DNA from: Diacronema lutheri
Lineage: Eukaryota; Haptophyta; Pavlovophyceae; Pavlovales; Pavlovaceae
Reading direction: 5' to 3'
DNA: 64,000 nucleotides
Assembly: GCA_019448385.1 (NCBI GenBank)
Contig: JAGTXO010000042.1
Coordinates: 62,001-126,000, forward strand
A program made the translations under genes and the position numbers. This document shows positions 1-11,917 of the stretch, piece after piece; position 1 is the stretch's first letter, and each line of letters starts with the position of its first letter. The notes under the pieces are model-generated. The model was not told where the DNA came from, did no database searches, and saw only the letters and a list, made by a program, of their open reading frames with translations.

Positions 1-618
1 CTCGCCCGCCTCTGCCTCGACCTGCTCGTCCTGGCCGATGGCGGACGCGCCGGCCTCGGCGCCAGCGTCGAGTGTCCGGCGGCGCTCGAGGGCGAAGCCA
101 CGCACACAGACGCGCTGGAGGCCGCCGAGCGCGCCCGCCTTCTCGTGCAGCGCGCACGACAGCTCGACCACCGAGTCCACGCGCCTCGCGGCGGCGCCCC
201 CCCGCTCGCCGCGCGTGGCCGCGCGCACGACGAACACCGTGAATTGCGCGCGCTTCGCCGCGCGCGCCGACGCGCACGCGTGCTTCAGGAGCCGGCAAAG
301 CGCGGGCCTTTGCGCCGCTGCGCCCCGCGTGCACAGCAGCAGTTGGCCGCGCTCGTCGCCCAGCTCCTGCTCGACGGCGGCCTCGAGCGCGTCGTCCGTC
401 AAATCGCCGTGCTCCGTCGAGGCGAGCGCGCGCGCAGCCGCGAGCGCCAGCTCGCCTGCGCCCGCGCGCCGCCGGCGGCGCGCACCGGCGGGCGCGTGCG
501 GCGCCGACGCGTGTGACGACGCCGCCGCGTCCGCGCGCGCACACGCGGCGCGCAACGCCTCACGCGCCGAGGCGGCCGCGCGCGCCCTGGGCGCGAGCTT
601 CAAGAACGTGCGCGCGGC

Positions 619-691
<73 letters not shown>

Positions 692-3600
692 TCGCCCGCG
701 TCGCCGGCCGGCGGCGGCGGTGGCGGCGGTGGCGGCGCGGCCACGGCGGCGGCAGCAGCGGCGGCGGCGGCGGTGGCGGCGGCGGCGGCGCCCAGCGCGG
801 GCGGCGGCGGCGTGGCGGCGGCGGTGGCGGCGGCGGTGACGCCAGCGGCGGCCTTGGCGCCGCGCGTCTGCGGCGGCGTTTCGGCGCCATCGGGGCTGCC
901 CCCGCCGCGCACCGCGCTCGTGACCGCGCAGACGCCGCCCGGCGCACGATCGCTGGCCGCGCCGGTCAGCGCGACGCGGAGGCGCTCGCCGACAGAGTAC
1001 ATGTCCGCCACGCTGAACGTGCGCGGCGCGGACGAGCAGCCCGCCGCGGCGAGCGCGTCGTTGAGCGCGCCCACTATCGCGAGGCCGCACGTCGCGCCAC
1101 GCTGCGCCGCCTCGTTGAGCAGCAGCGCGCGGCGCACGCGCGAAATGTCGAGACCCGCCGCGTGCAGCGTGGCAGTTATCGCCTTGGCGAGCATGAGCGC
1201 CTGCCTGCAGGGCGACGCGAGCGTGTCGACGAGCACCGCGTCGTAGCGATGCTCGCCCGCGCGCGCGACGCGCACAAGGCGCAACGCGGTGAAATGGCCG
1301 GAGGCGAGCTGCGCGCCGTCGTCACCGCCCGCGCCGCCGCGCTCGTCCGACGGGCTCCACACGCCGATGACAGCCTGCGTTGTCGCCTCGCTGCGCAGGC
1401 GGTGCAGCAGCGCGGCGCGCTCGGCGTCGTCCTGAAACACCGCGGGTTGCGCGGCGAGCGGCACGTGGCAGACATGCCCGCCGCCGGCCTGCCCGTGCAC
1501 GCGCAGCACGACCTCGCAGCACGCGTCGACGGTTGAGGCGAGCATGTCGCCGCTGGCGATGCGCTCCACCTCTGCCTGCGGGAGGCCGGCGCTCGCGGCG
1601 GCGGCGGCCAGCCGGCGCGCAGCCGCGTCGCCCGCCCACGCAAGCAGCGCCGAGTTGGCGGGTTGGAGGGGAAGCTCAAGGGCGGCTGGTTCGGTGGCGG
1701 TAGCCTCGTTGGCAACGGGCACGTTGGCGGTGCGCGCGTTGGCGGCGGGCGCGGCGGCGATGGCTGGTGGGGCGGAAGACGCGCCCGCGGCGGCGGGCGC
1801 GGACGCGGCAGCGGCAGCGGCTAGTGGGGCGGGGAAAACGCCGTCGGTGGCAGGCGCGGAGGCGAATGCAGGAGCAACTAGTGGGGCGGGAAAATCGGCG
1901 GCAGGCGCGAAGGCGGATGCAGCAGCGGCTAGTGCGGCGGGGAAAACACCGTCGGCGGCAGGCGCGAAGGCGGATGCAGGAGCGCCCAGCGGGGCGCAGA
2001 AAACACCGTCGGCGGCAGGCGCGAAGGCGACAGCAGCAGCGGCCAGTGGAGCGGAGGCGCAGGGCCACGCGCGCGCCAGCCGTGCAAGCCCAAGCCGCGC
2101 GCGAGCGACGCACGCGCCGATGGCCGAGGCGGCGGCGCAGGCCACGACGTGGCCTGGCACCGGTGTGGCCAGCCGCTCGCGGGTGTGCACGTCGAGCCGC
2201 GCCCCACGCCAAGAGCGGCGGCGCGCTGAACGGAGGCGCGCGACCCCGATCGATCCGCCCGCGCACGCGCGCGCCGGCTCAGTGTGGCCAACGCGCGCCG
2301 CTATGCAAGGCGCGCGCGCGATAACGGCGGCTGTCGGCCGTGGCGTGCGCGTGGCGGCGCCGCGGCGACGGGCGCGGCACACGAGCCGCTCGGGCGCGCC
2401 GCCGCCGCGCGGCACGATGTCGAGCAGCACGGTCACGCCGCGCGCGCGCGCGACCGCCGTGCACGCGAGCCGCACGGGCAGCGGCGGCCCGTCCGGGCGC
2501 GCGAGCGCCGCCACCTCGGCGTCGGTGAGGCTGTGCAGCTCGCGGCGCGCGCGCGCGAACGCGGCGATGTCCGCGCGCAGCTCCGCGTCCGTGCCGAGCG
2601 CGGCACGCGCGTGCACGGGGAGCGACGCGCGCAGCGCGTGGAGCACGCCGCCGCGCGCGCCGCGCGGCGCCGGCGCGCGCTCGCGCTCAGCGCGCGCGGC
2701 GCGCGTGAGCTCGCGCACCGCGCGCGCGAGATTGCGCCGCGCGGCCGCGACGGGAGGGCTAGGTGCGCGCGCGCGCCGGTTGTAGCGCGGCCGCGCCGAG
2801 TCGAGGGGCGGCGGACGCGGTGCGTACGCCGCGGCGCGGCCCGCGCGCCAAAAGGCCGGCGGCGGGCGCAGCTCCGTCGCGTCGACCGCGGCCGCGAGCG
2901 CGCCGAGCGCGGCGTCGCTGTCGCCCGCCGCGTCGGCCGCGTCGACGAGCACGAAGAGCGCGCCGAGCGCGCGCGACGCGGCCGCCTGCGCGGCGGTGGG
3001 GCGGGCGCAGGCAGCGACGCATGCGGCCGCCATGCCGCGCGCCGCGGCGAACGCCGGTGACGTGACGGCCGCGCCGATGGCAACGGCGGCGGCGGCGACG
3101 GTGGAGGCGGCAGCGCCGGCGATGGAGGTGGCAGCGGCGGCGGCGCTTGCCATCGCGCGGCGCGCGAGACGCGAGGCGCCACCGACCGCCGCCGCCGCAG
3201 CGCGCGCTGCGCGCGCGCCGGTGGCGCGCATCGTCGCCGCGCCAGGCGCCGCCGCGCCGACGCCGCCGGCGCCCGCGCCGTCGCCGCTCTCGGCCGTGCA
3301 GGGCTCCGATGGCGAACCCGGCGTGCGCTGGCGCGTGATGCGCGCGCCGAGGCGCGCGCTCCGCGCCGCGCGGCCGGCGACGTCGAGGAAGCGCCGTGCG
3401 CGCGCCGCGCGCAGGCCACGCGCGCGCGGCGGCGCACCGACAGGCGCCGAGCGCCGCGGCGCGCACGCCGGCGCGTCGCTGTCGGGTTGCGCAGCGCGCG
3501 CGCGGGAACTCGGCGCGGCGTGTGCGGGCGGCGGGCGCGCGCCCGCGCGGCGCAGAGGCGCGAGGCGCCGGCCGCAGACGAGGCGTGTGCGCAACCAGGA

Positions 3601-6600
3601 CGGCGAGGGCCGCAGGGCGCCGTCGACGTCGCGCATCGGCGGGCCGCGAGCCCGCCGCGCAGCCGTGCGGCGCGCGCGAGGCGCTCGGCGGCGCGCGCGC
3701 CGCACGGCGCGCGCGGCGGCGCGCACGCCAGCGACGGCTGCGGCCACGCCGCGCGCCAACACGGCCGCGGCGTGCGCCATCGCACCGAGCACGGCGCGTG
3801 GCGCGCCGAGCAAGCGCAGCAAGCGCGACGCCGTCGCGCGCGCCGGCGCACCGTGTGCAGGGGCCTCGCCAGCGCCAGCACCGACGCCGCCATCGCCGCA
3901 GCCGCAGGTGGCGTCGCCGCCGCCGCAGGCGTCGCGACGGACGCCGCCGCCGCCGAAACAACCGCCGCACACGTCGCCGCCGACGTTGCCACCCCAGCCG
4001 CCGTTGCGTGCGCAGGTGGCTGCGGCGCGTGCGTGCGGGAGGCGTGCCGTGCGGCGCGCATCACACGGGCTGCGCGACGCGAGCGACGCCGCCGGGGTCC
4101 CCGCTGCGCCAGGCGCGCCGTGCGCGCCAGCCTCGCCGGCCTCGCCGGCGCGCGGTCGCGCGCTCGCCTCGACGTGGCCGCCTCCGCCGCCATCGCCGCC
4201 GTCGAACCGGGCGGCGGAGGGCTGCCGCTCGAACCGCTCGTCGGCGTCGGCCGCCACCGCCGCCTCGCGCTCCGCCGCCGCGGCGGCCGCACGGCGCGCG
4301 TGGCGGAGCGCGCGGCCGCCGTCCGCTGCGCGGCGTGGCGGCGCGGGCGCGGGCTTCGGCGCGCGCGGCCCCTCGGCGCGCTCGCGGAGCACGGCGAGCG
4401 GCGTGCCCGTGGCGACGCTCGTGCAGACGCGCCGCAAGGCGGCGCTTACGCACGCGTGGACGACGCGCGCCGTCCGCTTGTCGGCGGCGCGCGCGGCGCG
4501 GCGCGCGGCCTTGGCGGCGGCCTTTTTGGCGCGCCTCTGCTCCGCCTGCTCCGACAGCGCGCGCGCCTGGCGCTCGGCTGCGAGCGCGTCCTCGGGCGAA
4601 ACGGTCGGCCTCGGCGGCCGCGCGCGCGCGCTGCGACGCTGCGCGCTGCGGCGGTCGGACGGCGGCTGCCGCGGCGGCGAGGACGGCGAGCGCGAGCTCG
4701 GCGTGGGCGACCAATCGCCGCTGACGGTTGCGAGCGGCGCAAACGGGTTGTCGTCCCCGCGACCCGCGGCGTGCGACAGTGCACGCGGCGTCGGGCGCCG
4801 GCCGACCGCTGGCGGGCCCCACTCGGACGGCGGCTCCGAGGGCGAGCGCGCCGTCGGCGCCGCGCGTTGCGCGGCCGGCGGCGCCTCCCGGTCCAGCGCC
4901 GCCTGCTCTCTCGCCGCGGCCTGCTCGTCACCCTCCGGCACGCCACGCGGCGCGAGCACCGCGGTGGCGCAGCGCGTCGCGTTGAGCAACGCCGCCTCCA
5001 TCTGCCGCACGCTGGCCTTGGCGCACGCCACACCCTGTCTCGCCCGGCGCAGCGCCTCGTGCGCGCGGCGCACTTCCGCGTCGGCATCTTCGCGCATGCC
5101 AAAGTGCGCCTGTTGCAGCCGCAGGTCCGCAGGGCGCCCCTGCGCGCGAGGGGCACGGGCGCGGCGGCGCGCAGGTGACGGAGCTGGCGCGCCGTTCTGC
5201 GCTGCGCGCACGCCAATCGACGGGCGCGCGCGCGGCGGGGCGCGCGCGCGCGCGCGCGCGCGCGCTGCCTACCCAGCCGCCGGCCGGCTCGCGCGAGCGC
5301 GCCAGCTGCTCCGCCGCCTCGGCGTCGAGCACGCGCTGCTGCGCCTCCTCCTCGCCCAGTGCAGCGAGGTGCAGCCGGCGGGCTGCCTTGCGGCAGTTGC
5401 CCTCCGCCTTGCCCACGGCCTTGCGCGCCGCGTCGACGGGGTCGTCGTTGGCTCTGGCGCGCCTGCGCTTGCCCTTGTCGGCGGGCGGCGGCTTGGCGCG
5501 CTGCAGCGTGCCGAGCGCGTCGTCGGCTCCGCGCGCGGCCGCCCGCGGGCGGCGGGCCCCAAAAAGCGCACCGGTCGCCGTGCGCGCCGCGCAAGCAACG
5601 ACCAGCGCTGACATGCCGGCGAAGACCGCACCGCCCAGCGCCACGGTTGCCACGATGCGCAGCGTCCCGTGCGCAAGCTGCGCTGCCTCCGCCGCTTTGG
5701 CGGCCTCGCGCGCGCGCGCATCGGCGGCTCTCATCTCGTGCAGCAGCCCGGCCGCGCCGCTCGCGCCGTCGCGGCCGCGCGCGAGCTCGCACAGCACCGC
5801 CGCCGCGCGCCGCGTGGGCTCGCGCGCGAGCAGCTGCGCGCCGCCGTCGGGGCGCAGCTTCTCAACGAACTCGACAAACGTCGCGTCGCGCCAGAGGGAC
5901 ATGCGGAAGGCCCTGTGCACCGCCCCCTCCTGCTCGCGCATCCGCCGTGCCGCCCGCCTGCCGTCGCGCGCGTGCGCGTGCGCGGCCGCGTCGAATCCCG
6001 CGACGCCGCGCTGCGCGTCGCGCGCGGCCGACGACGGCGCCGCCGCGCTGCCCGCCAAGGGCGCCGCAGCGGCGACGCGCGCGTGCGGAGCGACGGGATC
6101 GCCGGCGGCCGGCGGCTCGGCGCGCTGCGGCGTGCCGTTTGCTCCGCGCGCGGCCGTCCCGGGGGAGATGGCCGCGATGGCGCCGCCAGCCGCGCCGCGC
6201 GCCAGCCACGCGCATAGGCTGCCGACGAGCTCGCCGAGACCCCCGACGGTCGCCGCGGCGGCGAGTGCGCCGGGCTTGCCGGCCGACAGCGGCTCGCGAG
6301 CGTCGTCGTCGCAGCCGCCGGCACCCGTCTTGGCGAGTGCGTCGCGCTCGCCCTCGACGCCCGCCACGACCGCCGCCCCTCCGTCGTCCGCCGCGCCGGC
6401 CGCGCGCGCGGCCGGGCGCAGAGGAGGCGTGCCGGTGCAGCCGTCGCCGCTCGTCTTCGCCGTTTCCTCCACTTTGGTCACTTCGTCGCCACCTGCGCCA
6501 TCTCCGACGCCGGGGCCCTTGGTCACGCTTGCCGCCATGCGCGCCGTGCCCGCCGGCCAGCCCGCCGACTGCTCGAGCGCGGCGGCGAGCGGCGCGACGC

Positions 6601-8947
6601 GCGTCGACTCGGGCGCGCTCTCGTCATCGGGCTCGAGCGCGTTGTGCAGGCGCGCGAGCGCGCGCTCGACGGCCGCGGCGCCACTGCCGGGGGCGCGGCT
6701 CGCCGCGCGCACCGCGCGCCGCCAGGCCGGCGCGAACATGAGCGCCGGCTCGAGCGCCGCGAGCGCGCGCGCCTCGCGCGCGTCGCTCGCGCCGAGGCGC
6801 GGCGGCACGCGCGCGGCTCCGCGCGGCGCGGTGCCTCGGAAGCGTGGGCTCAGCGTGTAGGCGAGGTGCTGCGGCACGCCGCGCGCCTCCGCGCGCGCGC
6901 GTCCGTCCTCGACCTCGCGCCGCGCCTTCGCGATCGCCGGCGTGGCGCGCGCGAGCCAGTCGGGGTCGGCGGGCAGGTGGATCACGACGAGAATCGGCGC
7001 CCAGTCCAGCCGCGGGTTCTTGTGACGGTCGGGCACGACCCACACGAGCAGCACCGTGCCCTCCGCGCCGCACGCCGCCTCGTAGATCCTGGGCTGCGAG
7101 CGCCAATCGGGCCTGACGCGCAGCGCCCGCGCGTGGTCGATGGCGGCGGCGCGGTCGCCATTGAAGTGAACCGTCGTCACCTCGCCGATGACGGACCGGC
7201 CGGACCGCCAGCAGAACACCGCGTCCGCCGACCCGCCGGCGATGGCCGCGAGCGATTCGGGCGCGGCGAGCCGCGGCAAGCCCTCGAAGGCGGCAAAGTC
7301 CTCGTGCGCATTGTACACGCCGCCCCAGCCGTCGTGCGCGTACGCGCGCGCGGCCGCTCGTACCGCGCGCGGCTGGTTCTCCACGCCCGACGTCATGTGC
7401 CATGTCGTCCCCGCGAAGCCGGGCTCGCCCAGCTCGGCCCGCACGACGGCACCGTACCCCGCGCCCTGCGTCGGGGCGGCGAGGTGGTGCATGCCCGCGC
7501 CGGTCACGCCCTCCGTGCGCTGCCGCGTGACGATCGTGCCCGTCGCGTGCGCGAAAAGCGTGTCGACCACGGCGGGCGCGCGCCCGCTGTTCGCCCGTAG
7601 CCGCGCCCTGCCCGCTTTTAGCTGCTCGGGGTCCTTGGCGTCGTACACGCGCGCGTCCGCGTCGCCCTCATCAGGCGCAGTGTAGACGCAGCGGCGTTCG
7701 AGCGGCGCCGAGCCACCGCCGTCCGCCGCCGCCGGCGAGGTTGGCGCCGCGCCCGCCGCCACCGCGCTCGTCGCCGCCGTGCCCGTCGCCACCGCCGCAG
7801 CCGCCGCGCCCGCGGGGTCGTCGTCCCCGTCCTCCGCGCCCTCCCCGTCGTCAGCGGTGGTGGCGTCGCCATCGTCCCCGTCGCCCTCGCCCCCGCCGAG
7901 GCTGCTGAATGGTCGGGGCCCCCACGCCGAGGCGGCGCGCCGCTGCGGCGCACGCGGCGGTGGCGCTCGCGACGGCGGCCTTGGCGCCGCCGCGCCGCGC
8001 GGCCTGGCCGCCGTCGACAGCGCGCGGCCTGCAGCGCCCGTGAGCGCGTCGAGCGCGGCCGTGCGTGCGATGCGGTCGTCGGGCGCGCGCAGCGCCGCCT
8101 CGACGGCCTGCAGCAGCCCGTCGGGCGCGGATCCGCCGACACTGGCATCGCACGCCTCGGCGAGCCGCGCGGCCTCGGCGAGCCGCGCGGCCTCGCGGGT
8201 GAACGGGCCGAAGCGCCTGGCGCGGTCGCCGAGCAGAGCGCCGATGGCGGCGCGGAGCGTGCGCGCGCGGGTCTCCTCGTACGCGGCCGTCGTGAGGCGC
8301 GCGAGGCGCGCGTCCAAAGCCTTCTTGATGTCGACAAGGACACTCGCGCGGCGGCCGTAGAGCGTCGATGCGCTCGCCACGACCTCGGCCGCGACTGTTG
8401 CCGCGGCGAAGCAACACGCGGCCCCACTCTGCGGGGGCGCCTTGAAGGCATCGATGGGCGGCGCTGTTCTGCCGATGCGCTGCGCAAGCTTCTTGATGAG
8501 CACGCCGGCCGCCGTGGCGTACGCCGATTCGCCGTTGCCCAAGGTGCGCGAATCGGCGAGCAGGGCGAGCGCGGCGCCGGGCGGCGCGCCGCGCTGCGCG
8601 GGCGGCGCGAGGAGCAGGTACGCCGCCGTCCAGTGCACGAGGCCGCTGGACGCGCGGAGGCAGAGCGGTAGCACGACCACGAGCACCTGCCCAAACCGGT
8701 CCGCATCCGCGCATGCTTTGCGCAGGTTGCGCAGCGCCACCTTGAGCGCATGCTGCGAGCACCCCGTGTCGCCCACCCTAACCCTGCTCGTGCCGAAATC
8801 CGCGTAACGCAGCAGGGCGATGAGGCAAGTGGATGGGACCACGTGGGGGTGGGTATCTCCCGGCGACAGAATGGTGCTGAGGGCCAGCGAGAAACTGTCC
8901 GAGCCGCCCCGCCCGCCGGGCAAAGCGTCCTTCACGGAGTCCTCCAT
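1..8947 (-). CDS. Giant protein with two Ulp1/C48-like protease domains (3' end outside window)
   Basis: The start ATG is at 8947. An N-terminal Ulp1-like fold has VHW (His105), LLADSR (Asp132) and a Q173...CC(178-179) box, which matches the H-D-Q-C order and the six-residue Gln-Cys spacing of C48 peptidases. A middle block (7,650-6,850) contains GGSADAVFCWRSGRSVIGEV and is unrecognised. One membrane helix (about 5,680-5,590) is followed by coiled coil. An intron at 5272-5140 (GTAGGC...GCGCAG) joins the coiled coil in phase. The frame used below about 4.8 kb differs from that of exon 2, so a further short intron or a break must lie near there. The lower part is Gly/Ala-rich with further hydrophobic stretches, then a 57-bp repeat block, then a second C48-like domain (about 1,570-1,050) with GHFTALRL, YDAVLVDTL and QRGATCGLAIVGAL. 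The frame stays open to base 1. C48 proteases occur in SUMO proteases and in several DNA transposons; which applies here is open. Confidence 0.6.
622..690 (-). repeat. (GCC)23 trinucleotide tract coding for polyalanine
   Basis: Twenty-three uninterrupted GGC units on the plus strand read as GCC (Ala) in the open minus frame, just C-terminal of the second protease-like domain. Looser GCC/CCG-rich sequence runs on to about 840. A pure tract in a coding frame is likely to vary in length. Confidence 0.85.
1800..2050 (-). repeat. 57-bp coding tandem repeat
   Basis: Four to five imperfect copies of a 57-bp unit (starts near 1,904, 1,961 and 2,018; one earlier copy is shortened to 51 bp). On the minus strand the unit codes for 19 residues of the form AFAPAADGVF followed by an Ala/Pro spacer. 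It sits just N-terminal of the second C48-like domain and looks like a flexible linker. A period divisible by three has kept the frame open. Confidence 0.75.
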
Positions 8948-9466
8948 CTGCAGACTGTGGGCACGTCAGTGTCCGGATGGCGGCCCGGATGATACTTGGG
9001 AGAATTTACATGATGCCCTGGAGAATGCCCCGCTCTCCCACAACCAGGACCCGCCAGCGCGCCGAGCCTACTCGTTTGCCCGCGCCGCCTCTCTTTGCGC
9101 GCCCGAGCGCGGCCTCCGAGCGCGGCCAACGTCCTCCGGGGGCGTGCATCGTGGCTGCTCGGAGGGGCTGCGACGCGGCGAAAGCTCGCTGCGCGGCCGC
9201 AACGTGAGCGCGCGCGCGCGGCCGCGCGCCGGCCTGCGCTGCTCTGCACGGCCGCGCGCCGGCCTGCGCAGCCTCGTCGCGCAGCGTGAGCGCGAGCGCG
9301 CGCGAGGCGAGCTCGGCGGATGGGTGCGCGGCGGCGTTGGCGGCGGGTGCGGCGGCAGGCTGGGCGGCGGGTTTGGACGGAGAGTGTCGGGGAAGAACGG
9401 GGCGCATCCTGGCTGGGAGTTGGACGGCGCCCACCACGCGCTGGCGGATCCTGGTTGCCACCACCA

Positions 9467-9483
9467 CCCCCCCCCCCCCCCCC
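9467..9483 (+). repeat. C17 homopolymer
   Basis: A run of 17 C follows a (CCA) stretch. It is the first of five long C/G homopolymers between 9.4 and 14.3 kb. Confidence 0.9.
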
Positions 9484-10851
9484 GGAGACGAGGACCAGGG
9501 GCATGGCCGACTCGCTGCGCCGCACAGCGCGCGGCGCGCGGCATGCTGCGCGACCTCAAGCACATCCAGCCGCGCTCCGCCCACGCAACGCGCGCAATGC
9601 CGCGTTGCACTGCAGGTGTGCACGTGCGGCTCTCACGCGCACTGTGTTGCACGAACGGCATCACGCCACCGAGCTGCGTCCGGACCACGCGCCGCGCGCA
9701 GGCGACCACACAGGGGCGCGCCGCGCCGCGCGTGCGCGCCCTCGCAACCGTTGCAGCACGCTCTGCCTTGCACTGCGCCGAGCCGCCGCGCGCTGTGCGC
9801 GTGCATGCAGGGCGCACGCGTGCGACGAAGCGCGCGCGCGGCGAGGCGCGCGGGCGGCTCGCTGCGCGGGCGGCAACGCGCCCAGCTGCGCCCAGGCCAG
9901 GCGCGCGCCCGCGAGTGCCACCGGGACGCACTGCCCCCGCCGGGGTCGCCGCGCGCTCTGTGTGTGCGCTCGCGCGCTGCGAGCGCGGCGGAACGTTCGT
10001 GCATGGCGCGAAGAGCGCGGCACCCGAAGACGGCTGCCCCGAGCCCGCGCCGGGTGGCAGCGAGCGGCGGCACCTCCTCGGCGAGCCCGCCCCGCGCCTT
10101 CCCCTCCACGTGGCGTTTTGAGGCAGACGGACACGCGCCCACACTGCGACTGGGCACGCTGCTCGAGGCAGACACGCACCCAACGCGCGCGCACCACGCG
10201 CCCGCGTCGGCGGGCCGGTGTGAACGAGCGAGAGCTCGGTGTCGCCAACGGGGGCACGGGCGCGACTTCGGTCCGCCTCTCGACGGACGCAGGCGACGCT
10301 GCCGGGAACTTCCCCGACGCCTGCACATCCAGGGCTTCGAGGTACAGAGCTGGGCAACAGTGCCGCTCGTCACCGATGAGGCGGCCAAGCTCGCTATCCT
10401 TGCTGCCCTCGGCTCCACCAAACAGCCGGGCGACCCAACGGTTCGTGATCGCCTGGCCGCCAGGTGCGAACCGCGCCCGTGCAAGCGCTTCACCCGCATT
10501 CTCCGCCCCGCTGCGGACGTCCGCCTGCCGGCCGCGAACACGGCCGGTGCGCGTTGCCGCCTGGCCCAACACGAAAACCCGCCCGCCCCCGAGGCCGCAG
10601 GTCCTACCTGCCCAAGCGCAGCCCAACGGCACGCAGACAGCCCGCCTTGGCAACCGACTCGTGCGCGAGCGCTCCGCCCTCCACAAGAGCCTGCCCCACG
10701 CCACCGCCGACGCGGAGCCAGCGCAGCCGACGCCCCTCCGCGACGCTCGCGCCGCAAGGCGCAAGGGCCCCGGCGAGACGGCGTCAACCAAGCCCGCCGC
10801 TGGCACAGCGCCGGCACCCGGAGCCCACCCCAAGCCCCCGCGCACGCCTCG

Positions 10852-10887
<36 letters not shown>
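10852..10887 (+). repeat. C36 homopolymer
   Basis: An uninterrupted run of 36 C. Its exact length is suspect because such runs are hard to sequence. Confidence 0.85.
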
Positions 10888-10888
<1 letters not shown>

Positions 10889-11290
10889 ATCGGCGGATCG
10901 ATTGCGTTTTGGTGCGCCAGGCTCAATGCGCCATCGCAGTGGCGGGCCCGCAGACGCAGACGCTGACATGCCCAACGCTGGGCACTGAGGCCGCAGGCCG
11001 GCCCTCCTGGACCTGGCGGGCGAGCTGCCCGCGCAGCGGCCACGCGAGCCTCGCACTGACCGTGGCGGTCGCTGCCACCGTGATAGCTGCGGGTGCGGCG
11101 GCCTTGGCCCCAACCCCATCATCCGTCTTCATCCCCGCCCTGCTCGCGCTCGCGGCCTACGTCGGCAATCCCTGCACCGGGATCCGCCCCGCGAAGTCCA
11201 CACAAGACTTATCCGTGCTGCACGCCAGCCGCGCGCGCCGACGCGCGCCGCTCCCACACGCTCACGTCCGTTTCCGCGGGCGGCCCAACG

Positions 11291-11325
11291 CCCCCCCCCC
11301 CCCCCCCCCTCCCCCCCCCCCCCCC
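11291..11325 (+). repeat. C19-T-C15 tract
   Basis: A near-pure C tract about 100 bp upstream of the LINE-like NPGP segment. Confidence 0.85.
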
Positions 11326-11399
11326 GGCAGGCGGCCATCGAGCCGCATTAGCACACCCGCCCGGGGCCTCCCGCCGCACCCGCAGCGGCTCGGCGCCTT

Positions 11400-11650
11400 G
11401 AATCCTCCCGTCCCCCGGGGTGAGGCCTTCAACCCGGGCCCAGCGCGCTCCGACTGCCTCACGCGCGCCAGCGCCAACCTCGGCGGCATGGTAGACCCCG
11501 AGCGAAAAGCCGCACTTCTCGCCGTCCTCGTCAGGCGCAAGTACGTTATCCTGCTCCTACTGCCGACGCGGCTCCCGCGCGCGCGGACTACTACGCCGGG
11601 CAGATCGCCGCAGACGCACGTGAGTGCACACGTGCGGACAAGGCGCACAC
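11400..11650 (+). mobile_element. LINE (non-LTR retrotransposon) fragment: start of the endonuclease region
   Basis: The plus frame reads GEAFNPGP, then about 20 residues later NLGGMVDPERKAALL, then VLVRRKYVILLLLPTRL. This follows the usual start of an APE-type LINE endonuclease: an NPGP-containing leader, then the pattern of N-x-G-L-x-D-P-x-K-x-x-A-L-L with a hydrophobic strand that normally ends in LLQET. The diagnostic QET is replaced here by LPT. A plausible continuation (ADYYAGQIAADA) lies in another frame, so the piece is decayed. No reverse transcriptase is visible; the fragment stops where the neighbouring minus-strand gene ends. Confidence 0.45.
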
Positions 11651-11663
11651 GCTCGACGTCCAG

Positions 11664-11872
11664 TTAGCGCACGTGCACGTGCGCGCCACTGGTCACATTT
11701 GAGCGTCCGTGCTCGCCCACAGCGTCGCCATCCACAAGATGCGCGCTGGAGCCATCCAAGCAGGGCTCTGCCTGCTCGGCTTCCGCAAGGCAATTTGGGC
11801 CGCGGACAGCGGACAGCGGACGGCGTGCGCGTGCGAGGTGCGAAAGGAGGAAGAAGGTAGGGAGAGTTGTGT

Positions 11873-11917
<45 letters not shown>

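Larger units (their letters stand above)
8948..11399. other. Gene-poor stretch with three C homopolymers
   Basis: All frames are open for long distances because of base composition, but none reads as ordinary protein throughout. Exceptions are a short plus-strand stretch near 10,320-10,510 and a hydrophobic stretch near 11,050-11,170, which could be remains of a LINE first ORF. C-runs lie at 9467-9483, 10852-10887 and 11291-11325 (one T inside). I see no promoter or RNA gene. Confidence 0.5.

Noticed and set aside
560-1090. Arg- and Pro-rich frames around the GGC tract on both strands
   Set aside because: They are the other frames of the polyalanine tract; the frame with good protein on both sides is the Ala one on the minus strand.
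9661-11043. Minus-strand open frame of about 460 codons
   Set aside because: Composition is Arg/Ala-rich, it contains homopolymer Gly from the C-run, and no segment looks like a domain.
11400-11460. Functional 2A ribosome-skipping peptide
   Set aside because: Only NPGP is present; the D-x-E residues needed upstream are not.
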